27,816 nt of DNA, from positions 1 to 27,816 of the forward strand of contig CAYQNW010000053.1 in NCBI GenBank assembly GCA_964418885.1. The letters are read 5' to 3'. The notes beneath the pieces are model-generated. The model saw nothing but the letters and a program-made list of their open reading frames with translations. It did not search any database and was not told where the DNA came from. The stretch comes from BMS3ABIN03 sp964418885. GTDB taxonomy: Bacteria; Bacteroidota; Ignavibacteria; Ignavibacteriales; Ignavibacteriaceae. The translations under genes were made by a program, and so were the position numbers. Of the stretch, positions 6,158-13,252 are shown piece after piece (position 1 is the first letter of the stretch; every line of letters begins with the position of its first letter).

Positions 6158-7417
6158 TTATCCGAATACCTTAATAATTTTGTTTAATCCATTAACTAAA
6201 ACATCGATTTCTTCCTTTGTATTGTACATTGCAAATGAAGCTCTCGATGTTGCCGGGATTTTAAAACGATCCATAACCGGTTGTGTACAATGATGCCCAG
6301 TTCTGATAGCAACTCCTTCAAAGTCGAGGAATGTTCCAATGTCGTGAGGATGAACATCATCTAAAACAAAAGAAAGAACGCTTACTTTTTCCTTTGCTGT
6401 GCCGATAATTTTTAAACCAGGCACATTTTTAACTGCTTCAGTTGCATAATCGAGTAGTTCCTTTTCATGCAATGAAATGTTCCCGATTCCTACACGTGAG
6501 ACATAATCGATCGCTTCGCCTAACCCGATTGCGCCGGCTATGTTTGGTGTGCCAGCTTCGAACTTATGAGGAAGCTCGTTATAAGTTGTTTTCTCAAATG
6601 TAACTTTAGAGATCATATCGCCGCCGCCCTGGTATGGGGGCATCGATTCTAAAAGATTTACTTTACCATACAAAACGCCGATGCCTGTTGGCCCATAAAT
6701 TTTATGACCCGAAAAAGCGAGAAAGTCGCAATCTAATTCCTGTACATCTATCGGGATGTGATTGACTGCCTGGGCTGCATCCAAAAGAACAGGAATGCCT
6801 TTAGCATGTGCTGCCTTAATAATTTTTCTAACAGGATTAACCGTGCCTAAAGAATTTGAACAGTAAACAACTGAAACAATTTTTGTTTTGTCCGATAATA
6901 ATTTTTCAAATTCTTTAAAAATTATTTCTCCGGTATCGTTTATCGGGATGACTTTTAGTTTTGCTTTCTTCTCGTTGCAAATCATCTGCCAGGGAACGAT
7001 ATTTGAATGATGTTCCATTTCAGAGATGATTACTTCATCGCCTTCCTTTAAGTTAGTTCTCCCAAAAGTCTGTGCAACAAGATTGATAGATTCTGTTGCG
7101 CCGCGTGTAAAAATTATTTCGTTTTTGCCGAGAGCATTAATGAATTTTTTAATTTTTATTCTGGCTGTTTCAAATGCTTCAGTTGAAACACCGCTTAAAG
7201 CATGAACACCTCTGTGAATGTTAGAATTCATAGTTGAATAATACTCTTGTGCTTTCCTGATAACACTAATTGGCTTCTGGGATGTGGCAGCATTGTCAAG
7301 ATAAACAAGAGGCTTTCCGTGAACATGAGTTTGCAGTATCGGGAAATCTTTCCTGATGATTTCAACATCGTAAAGTGAAGGGTTAGTAATTACTGGTGTT
7401 TGTGCTTTGATTGTCAT
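6158..7417 (-). CDS. sufS: Cysteine desulfurase SufS (group II)
   Basis: A 419-residue PLP enzyme that takes sulfur from L-cysteine and passes it as persulfide to SufU. The PLP lysine is K239 in FSGHKIYGPTGIG and the catalytic cysteine is C377 in IRTGHHCTQP, both in group-II context. EMEHHSN and LLDAAQAV carry other cofactor contacts. About 15 extra N-terminal residues precede the usual VEIIRKDFPIL start. Only 2 nt separate it from the sufD stop, so translation is probably coupled. Confidence 0.97.
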   Translation of the reverse strand: MTIKAQTPVITNPSLYDVEIIRKDFPILQTHVHGKPLVYLDNAATSQKPISVIRKAQEYYSTMNSNIHRGVHALSGVSTEAFETARIKIKKFINALGKNEIIFTRGATESINLVAQTFGRTNLKEGDEVIISEMEHHSNIVPWQMICNEKKAKLKVIPINDTGEIIFKEFEKLLSDKTKIVSVVYCSNSLGTVNPVRKIIKAAHAKGIPVLLDAAQAVNHIPIDVQELDCDFLAFSGHKIYGPTGIGVLYGKVNLLESMPPYQGGGDMISKVTFEKTTYNELPHKFEAGTPNIAGAIGLGEAIDYVSRVGIGNISLHEKELLDYATEAVKNVPGLKIIGTAKEKVSVLSFVLDDVHPHDIGTFLDFEGVAIRTGHHCTQPVMDRFKIPATSRASFAMYNTKEEIDVLVNGLNKIIKVFG

Positions 7418-7419
7418 TT

Positions 7420-8742
7420 TTAATTTTCCTGGTTGAACCTCTTTGCGAGAAAATCTTCAACATAATCTTTAACATATTCGGATTTGATAGAAGTTATAAC
7501 ATCAATTGCAAAAGCATGAATTAGCATTGCCTTTGCAGCTTCATCGCCTATTCCGCGTGCTTTGAGATAGAACATTGCCTCATCGTTCAACTGACCGATA
7601 GTTGCGCCGTGAGAACACTTAACATCATCCGCAAAAATTTCAAGCTGTGGTTTTGTATTAACTATTGCCTGATCCGACAGAAGAATATTATTATTTTCCT
7701 GGAAGGCGTTAGTTTTTTGTGCATTTTCTCTAACCATTACCTTTCCGTTAAACACACCGAAAGATTTATCATCGAGAATGCCTTTGTAATGTTCATGGCT
7801 GTTACAGTGGGGTTTTGCGTGATCGATCATTGTATGTGCATCGAATAACTGGTTATCTTCAAGTATAAATAATCCGTTGAGTGTACACTCGCTGCCTTCG
7901 CCATTAAAACGGGAGTTGAATTCATTTCTTGAAATTTTCCCGCCTCTAGAAATTAAGTGTGAAGAAAAATTACTGCTTCGTTCCTGGTCGATTTCCATTC
8001 TTGAAATATGAAATGCTTCGGTACTTTCTTCCTGTAGCTTTATGTGATCGACAATTGCATTTTCATCAGCCACTATTTCTGTAATTGAATTTGTAAAGTA
8101 GATGTCATTTGCTTCACTTGCATAATGTTCTATTATAGTAACCTTGGAGTTCTTTCCTGCAACAAAAAGATTTCTCGGTTGAGTTAAAATTTTATCACCG
8201 TTAGCTGAAGTAACAAATATTATATGAATCGGTTTTTCAATAACCTTTCCATCCGGTGCATAAATGAAAGCGCCGTCTTTTGTGAAAGCCGTACTCAAAG
8301 CAGTGAAAACCTGATCTTGATCGACAGCATATTTGCCAAAATGTTTTTTGATCAGTTCAGAATTATTTTTCATTGCATCAAGGATGTTTCCAACAATTAC
8401 ACCTTTGGGAAGATCGAACAGCTTTGAGTTTTCAGCAGAATATTGTCCGTTTACAAATACAAGATGATGTGCTTCCATTTCATCGAACAACAATTTTTTT
8501 ACAAGTTCGTCCGATGCTTTTTTCTGTTCCGTTACAACATTGAAGTTGTATTTAAATAATGGCGAAATGTTTGTGTAACGCCAGTCTTCATCCTTAAGTG
8601 TTGGAAGAGAAAGTTTGTTGAATCTTACAAGAGCTTCCTTCCTCACTTTATGGAATCCGTTTGATTTTTCTCCGTTTAGACTTTTTTCAAAGACATCGAA
8701 GTTCTGATTCATCCATTCTTTGAAATCTATTACCTTATCCAA
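7420..8742 (-). CDS. sufD: SufD subunit of the SufBCD scaffold
   Basis: A 440-residue beta-helix protein that pairs with SufB and SufC to assemble clusters. The C-terminal signature DDVKCSHGATIGQLNDEAMF is present, with C376 and H378; the histidine matches the residue at the SufB-SufD interface where the cluster is thought to form. The start is a TTG at 8742, chosen because CGGAG lies 9 nt upstream and no ATG occurs until codon 11. It begins 37 nt after sufC. Confidence 0.95.
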   Translation of the reverse strand: MDKVIDFKEWMNQNFDVFEKSLNGEKSNGFHKVRKEALVRFNKLSLPTLKDEDWRYTNISPLFKYNFNVVTEQKKASDELVKKLLFDEMEAHHLVFVNGQYSAENSKLFDLPKGVIVGNILDAMKNNSELIKKHFGKYAVDQDQVFTALSTAFTKDGAFIYAPDGKVIEKPIHIIFVTSANGDKILTQPRNLFVAGKNSKVTIIEHYASEANDIYFTNSITEIVADENAIVDHIKLQEESTEAFHISRMEIDQERSSNFSSHLISRGGKISRNEFNSRFNGEGSECTLNGLFILEDNQLFDAHTMIDHAKPHCNSHEHYKGILDDKSFGVFNGKVMVRENAQKTNAFQENNNILLSDQAIVNTKPQLEIFADDVKCSHGATIGQLNDEAMFYLKARGIGDEAAKAMLIHAFAIDVITSIKSEYVKDYVEDFLAKRFNQEN

Positions 8743-8779
8743 TTTTAATTACTCCGTTTTCAATTTCAAATTTCATTAA

Positions 8780-9541
8780 CTAATCAGCTAAAACTTCCGA
8801 TCCGTTTTTCAACCATTCGTAACCTTTTTCTTCAAGTTCATAGGCTAACTCTTTTCCGCCTGATTTTACAATTTTTCCTTTATGAAGAACATGAACAAAA
8901 TCCGGGATGATATAATTGAGTAATCTCTGGTAATGCGTTACAACTATTGTTGCATTATCTTTCGTTTTTAATTGATTGACACCGTTAGCAACTATTTTAA
9001 GGGCATCGATATCAAGACCGGAATCCGTTTCATCAAGAATTGCAAGTTTAGGATTAAGCACTGCCATCTGGAAAATTTCATTTCTTTTTTTCTCGCCACC
9101 GGAAAATCCTTCGTTCACAGATCTTTTAAGAAATGATTCTTCAAGCTCAACAAGTTTCATTTTGTTTTTTATTAAAGAAAGAAATTCCATTGTATCTAGT
9201 TCTTCTTCGCCGCGGTATTTTCTGATCTCGTTCAGGGCAGTTTTGAGAAGATTAGTATTGCTTACGCCGGGAATTTCTATCGGGTATTGAAAGGCAAGGA
9301 ACAATCCTTCTCTCGCCCTGTCTTCAGCTGATAGATCCAGAAGATTTTTGCCTTCGTATATTACTTCACCATCAGTTACTTCGTATTCTTCTTTTCCTGC
9401 AAGCACCTGTGCGAATGTACTTTTACCGGAACCATTCGGACCCATAATTGCATGAATCTCGCCAGCGTTAACTTTAAGATTTATTCCTTTAAGAATTGCA
9501 TTGCCTTCTACATTTGCATGTAAGTTTTTAACTTCTAACAT
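8780..9541 (-). CDS. sufC: SufC ATPase of the SufBCD scaffold
   Basis: A 253-residue ABC-type ATPase, soluble, that drives conformational change in SufB-SufD during cluster assembly. Walker A GPNGSGKST is at 34-42. The signature FSGGEKKRNE and the SufC-specific Walker B LAILDETDSGLDIDAL follow, with an intact switch histidine in VVTHYQRLL. Length is normal. AAAGGA lies upstream of the ATG. It lies between sufB (41 nt) and sufD (37 nt). Confidence 0.97.
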   Translation of the reverse strand: MLEVKNLHANVEGNAILKGINLKVNAGEIHAIMGPNGSGKSTFAQVLAGKEEYEVTDGEVIYEGKNLLDLSAEDRAREGLFLAFQYPIEIPGVSNTNLLKTALNEIRKYRGEEELDTMEFLSLIKNKMKLVELEESFLKRSVNEGFSGGEKKRNEIFQMAVLNPKLAILDETDSGLDIDALKIVANGVNQLKTKDNATIVVTHYQRLLNYIIPDFVHVLHKGKIVKSGGKELAYELEEKGYEWLKNGSEVLAD

Positions 9542-9582
9542 TATTTATCCTTTTTATTTTCTCACTGATATTATTTGTGAAT

Positions 9583-11031
9583 TTATCCGACGCTTCCTTC
9601 AAGACTTATACTTAAAAGTTTCGTTGCTTCAACTGCAAATTCCATTGGAAGTTCTGCAAGTACTTCTTTAACATATCCGTTTACAATTAGCCCTATTGCA
9701 TTCTCTGTGTCGATTCCTCTCTGGTTCAGATAGAAAATCTGATCTTCACCGATTTTTGAAGTAGTTGCTTCATGTTCTATTTGAGCAGAGGGACTATTAA
9801 TCTCAAGATATGGAAATGTATGAGCGCCGCATCTGTCACCTATCAAAAGGGAATCACACTGTGAAAAATTTCTCGCGTTATCCGCCTTCTTAGAAACTTT
9901 AACCAATCCGCGGTAACTGTTTTGTCCACGACCGGCAGAAATTCCTTTCGAGATAATTGTACTCTTCGTATTCTTTCCCAAGTGAATCATCTTTGTACCC
10001 GTATCTGCCTGCTGATAATTATTTGTTATTGCAACAGAATAAAATTCACCGATTGAATTATCTCCCTGGAGAATACACCCCGGATATTTCCATGTAATTG
10101 CTGAACCGGTTTCAACCTGCGTCCATGAGATTTTTGAATTTACTCCACGGCATGCACCACGTTTTGTAACGAAGTTATAAATACCGCCTTTCCCATCTTT
10201 ATCGCCAGGATACCAATTTTGAACTGTTGAATATTTTATTTGTGCGTTATCAAGTGCAACTAACTCAACAACTGCAGCATGAAGTTGATTTTCATCTCTC
10301 ATCGGGGCTGTACATCCTTCAAGGTAACTTACATAAGAGCCTTCATCAGCAATGATTAATGTTCTTTCAAACTGTCCGGTATTAGCTGCGTTTATTCTGA
10401 AGTAAGTAGAAAGTTCCATCGGGCAGCGAACACCTTTAGGAATGTAAGCGAATGAACCATCACTGAAAACAGCAGAGTTAAGACTTGCAAAGAAATTATC
10501 CGTATAGGGTACAACACTGCCGAGATATTTTTTTACCAGATCGGGATGATTTTTTACTGCTTCAGAAAAAGAGCAAAATATAATTCCCATCTCATTCAGT
10601 TTTGCTTTAAATGTTGTGGCAACGGAAACACTGTCGAACACAGCATCAACTGCAACGCCTGCTAACATTTTTTGTTCGTTCAGAGAAATTCCGAGTTTTT
10701 CATACGTCTCAAGCAATTCAGGATCGACTTCATCAAGACTTTTCAACTGCGGTTTTTTCTTCGGTGCCGAATAGTAAGAAATTTCCTGGTAGTCTATAGG
10801 TGGATATTTTATATTTGCCCAGTTTGGTTCTTTCATCTTCTGCCAATGTCTCAGAGCCTTCAATCTCCAATTCAGTAAAAATTCCGGCTCGCCTTTTATC
10901 TGAGATAATTGACGAACGATATCTTCATTTAATCCTTTAGGAAGACTATCGGCTTCTATGTCAGTTACAAACCCGTACTTGTATTCTTTATTCGTCAGTT
11001 CTTCTATTTGCTTTACTTCAGTATTACTCAT
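9583..11031 (-). CDS. sufB: SufB scaffold subunit
   Basis: A 482-residue SufB, the subunit on which the Fe-S cluster is built. Conserved segments include GVRCPMELSTYFRINA, SYLEGCTAPMRDENQLHAAV (C240, the persulfide-accepting position by homology), GYNF-type KGGIYNFVTKRG and SQCDSLLIGDRCGAHTFPY (C392). It is the first gene of the operon. GGGAG lies a few nt upstream of the ATG, and a consensus promoter with a dyad lies about 60-100 nt upstream, so transcription of the whole SUF set starts here. Confidence 0.97.
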   Translation of the reverse strand: MSNTEVKQIEELTNKEYKYGFVTDIEADSLPKGLNEDIVRQLSQIKGEPEFLLNWRLKALRHWQKMKEPNWANIKYPPIDYQEISYYSAPKKKPQLKSLDEVDPELLETYEKLGISLNEQKMLAGVAVDAVFDSVSVATTFKAKLNEMGIIFCSFSEAVKNHPDLVKKYLGSVVPYTDNFFASLNSAVFSDGSFAYIPKGVRCPMELSTYFRINAANTGQFERTLIIADEGSYVSYLEGCTAPMRDENQLHAAVVELVALDNAQIKYSTVQNWYPGDKDGKGGIYNFVTKRGACRGVNSKISWTQVETGSAITWKYPGCILQGDNSIGEFYSVAITNNYQQADTGTKMIHLGKNTKSTIISKGISAGRGQNSYRGLVKVSKKADNARNFSQCDSLLIGDRCGAHTFPYLEINSPSAQIEHEATTSKIGEDQIFYLNQRGIDTENAIGLIVNGYVKEVLAELPMEFAVEATKLLSISLEGSVG

Positions 11032-11090
11032 TTTTCTCCCTGAACCTTCTGATTATTTTAATTTTCAGTAATTCCATTGATTTTCACAAT

Positions 11091-11121
11091 CAAACGTACT
11101 TAATCTATACAAATTTGTCAA
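11091..11121 (-). promoter_or_regulatory. SUF operon promoter
   Basis: On the minus strand TTGACA (11121-11116) has TTG exactly 20 nt before TACGTTTG (11098-11091), a full match to the Bacteroidota -7 consensus TAnnTTTG. The leader to the sufB ATG would be about 50-55 nt. Confidence 0.75.
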
Positions 11122-11127
11122 GATTAA
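11100..11127. promoter_or_regulatory. 28-bp dyad over the SUF promoter, candidate Rrf2 operator
   Basis: Outer arms TTAATCT (11100-11106) and AGATTAA (11121-11127) flank a perfect 10-bp palindrome ACAAATTTGT at 11109-11118. Only two base pairs break the symmetry, so 24 of 28 positions are symmetric. It covers the -33 element and much of the spacer of the sufB promoter, an arrangement expected for a repressor. Assignment to the Rrf2 protein of the same operon is inference. Confidence 0.7.
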
Positions 11128-11145
11128 ACTGTGTAATTATTAATC

Positions 11146-11163
11146 ATAACTAAATTTGGTTAT
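11146..11163. promoter_or_regulatory. 18-bp dyad between the two divergent promoters
   Basis: ATAAC (11146-11150) and GTTAT (11159-11163) flank an AAATTT centre; one pair is mismatched (16 of 18 positions symmetric). It shares the AAATTTG centre with the 28-bp dyad 20 nt away and could be a second, weaker site, but AT-rich DNA gives such dyads by chance more easily. Confidence 0.35.
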
Positions 11164-11185
11164 TATGGTGTATGAAGGGAATAAA

Positions 11186-11216
11186 TTGTAATTCAGAAAA
11201 GTTTAGGTTAATTTTG
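11186..11216 (+). promoter_or_regulatory. Glycan-locus plus-strand promoter
   Basis: TTG at 11186-11188, 20 nt, then TAATTTTG at 11209-11216: a full match to the Bacteroidota pattern. The predicted start site is only about 10 nt before the ATG at 11233 and no Shine-Dalgarno is present, so the first message is almost leaderless. Confidence 0.65.
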
Positions 11217-11232
11217 ATTTTTACAATTATTA

Positions 11233-12351
11233 ATGGAAAAATCGTTGGAAAATCAGGGTAAAGTTGATAAAAATACAGAAACCAATGACTCTTCAAGATC
11301 AAATAAAAACAAATCTCAGGGAAGCGGTCAGAACAAGAAATCGGGTGGAAGACGGTATTATGGACATAGAAGAAGATTTTATAACAGGAACCGAAATCGT
11401 AATGATGCCCCAAGGCTCAATACCTCTTTTAAAAAGCTATCAATAGTAATTCCTTTATTCAACGAAGAAGAATCTGTTCATCCTCTGGCAAATGAAATAA
11501 AAAAAGTGCTGAATCCGATCGGAATGCAGTATGAGGTAGTATTTGTCGATGACGGAAGCACAGATCTATCCCTGAAAAATGTAAAAGATATTTGCAATAC
11601 CGATCGTAAATTTAAATATGTAAGCTTCCGTAAAAACTACGGTAAGTCTGCCGCTTTGCAAGTTGGATTTCAGTATGTAACTGGTGATGTTGTTGTTACA
11701 ATGGATGCCGATCTGCAGGATGATCCGAAGGAAATTCCCAATCTTTTAAAAAAATTAAATGAAGGCTATGATCTTTGTTCCGGCTGGAAGAAGAAAAGGC
11801 GTGATCCTATTATAAAAAAGCTGTCGTCAAAATTTTTCAACTTTGTAACCAGAATTTTCAGCGGTATAAAAATTCATGATTTCAATTGTGGATTAAAAGC
11901 CTATCGAAAAGAAGTTGTTGAAAACCTTTACGTACATGGTGAACTTCACCGTTATATGCCTATACTGGCAAAGTGGCAGGGGTTTACTATTACGGAAATT
12001 CCCGTACAGCATCATCCCCGGCGTTATGGAAAAACAAAATTCGGCATCTCAAGATTCTTTAAAGGATTTATAGATCTTATAACAGTTATTTTTTCAACAC
12101 GTTATATAAAGAGACCTTTGCATTTCTTCGGATTTTTCGGTGCGGTTGCAATGATTTTTGGTATTATTGTGCTGGGATATTTATCGGTGCTCTGGATACA
12201 AGGTCATCCATTAAGCAACCGACCTATGTTGTTTCTTGGGATGCTTCTCATCATTGTTGGTGTGCAATTTTTTGCGGTTGGATTATTGGGTGAAATGCTT
12301 GTTCATAATTCACCGGGCAATCCGGATTATATAATAAAAGATAAAAGTTAA
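11233..12351 (+). CDS. Polyprenyl-phosphate glycosyltransferase (GT2, DPM1/GtrB-like) with basic N-terminal extension
   Basis: A 372-residue GT2 enzyme that would load a sugar onto undecaprenyl or dolichyl phosphate at the inner membrane. The catalytic domain begins at about residue 68 with LSIVIPLFNEEESV, followed by VFVDDGST (104-110) and the DAD metal motif in VTMDADLQDDP (158-160). Two C-terminal membrane segments (about 285-310 and 322-350) match the GtrB/ArnC layout. Residues 1-65 are an unusual low-complexity tail, first N/S/K/Q-rich, then very Arg/Asn-rich (GGRRYYGHRRRFYNRNRNRN), predicted disordered and strongly basic. No ATG lies between this tail and the catalytic domain, so it is likely translated. 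It heads the plus-strand glycan arm, with its promoter just upstream. Confidence 0.9.
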   Translation: MEKSLENQGKVDKNTETNDSSRSNKNKSQGSGQNKKSGGRRYYGHRRRFYNRNRNRNDAPRLNTSFKKLSIVIPLFNEEESVHPLANEIKKVLNPIGMQYEVVFVDDGSTDLSLKNVKDICNTDRKFKYVSFRKNYGKSAALQVGFQYVTGDVVVTMDADLQDDPKEIPNLLKKLNEGYDLCSGWKKKRRDPIIKKLSSKFFNFVTRIFSGIKIHDFNCGLKAYRKEVVENLYVHGELHRYMPILAKWQGFTITEIPVQHHPRRYGKTKFGISRFFKGFIDLITVIFSTRYIKRPLHFFGFFGAVAMIFGIIVLGYLSVLWIQGHPLSNRPMLFLGMLLIIVGVQFFAVGLLGEMLVHNSPGNPDYIIKDKS

Positions 12352-12405
12352 CAGATTTCTCTTCTTTAATAGTTAAAATCGAAACCTAACCTCAGAAAAC
12401 AGCGA

Positions 12406-13224
12406 ATGTATTACGATCCGATAAAGAATATATTTGCCGGAATTATAAAAAAAATTCCCTCGCTTCGTATCCTGTTCTATAAGAGCTTAGATTTAATGTT
12501 TCTTCGCTCCTGGTATGTAAGAAGGGAATTGAAAAAGCTCAGGAAACTATTCGGTGATAAAACTATCGATATTTATGATGCAGGTTCAGGATATGGTCAG
12601 TATTCTTATTTTATGGCAAAGAAGCTTAAACCATGTTCAATTTATTCTGTCGATGTAAAAGAAGAGTGGATAAAAGATAGTGAATGGTTTTTTAAATCCC
12701 GCAAAATTGAAAACATTGATTTTGCTGTAGAAGACTTAACGAAAATTGATCATCAGAATAAATTCGATTTAATAGTCTGTGTTGATGTAATGGAACACAT
12801 CGAGCAGGACATCAAAGTATTTCAGAATTATTTTAATGCGCTCAAGAACGGTGGATATTTATTAATCAATACTCCATCGGTTTTTGGTGGAAGTGATGTA
12901 CACGACGATGACGACGAAAGTTTCATTGGGGAACATGCACGAGATGGATATTCAAGAGAAGATCTTGAATCGAAACTTCATCCGCTGGGATTAAAAACAT
13001 ATCAGTCCAGGTACACTTATGGTTTTTGGGGTGATAAAGCCTGGCGGCTTGGAATTAAATTTCCTATCAGATTGCTCAATGTTTCGAAATTATTTTTTAT
13101 CGTTCTTCCATTTTATTACTTAATATCATTACCATTAACTTTGATAATGATGTATATTGATTATAGCTCAAATAATAAAATTGGTACGGGAATAAACTTT
13201 ATTGCAGTAAAAAACAGCAAATGA
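12406..13224 (+). CDS. Class I SAM-dependent methyltransferase
   Basis: A 272-residue methyltransferase. Motif I is IYDAGSGYGQYSYF (about residues 56-69), the acidic end of strand 2 is YSVDVK, and DLIVCVDVMEHIEQDI and GGYLLINTPS mark the later strands. A hydrophobic stretch near the C-terminus (LFFIVLPFYYLISLPLTLIM) may attach it to the membrane. It lies 54 nt after the GT2 gene and 28 nt before the YfhO-like gene on the same strand, so it probably acts on a lipid-linked sugar or glycan intermediate. The acceptor atom and substrate are unknown. Confidence 0.85.
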   Translation: MYYDPIKNIFAGIIKKIPSLRILFYKSLDLMFLRSWYVRRELKKLRKLFGDKTIDIYDAGSGYGQYSYFMAKKLKPCSIYSVDVKEEWIKDSEWFFKSRKIENIDFAVEDLTKIDHQNKFDLIVCVDVMEHIEQDIKVFQNYFNALKNGGYLLINTPSVFGGSDVHDDDDESFIGEHARDGYSREDLESKLHPLGLKTYQSRYTYGFWGDKAWRLGIKFPIRLLNVSKLFFIVLPFYYLISLPLTLIMMYIDYSSNNKIGTGINFIAVKNSK

Positions 13225-13252
13225 AAAGCACAGAACTTTAAAAGGAACCCAA

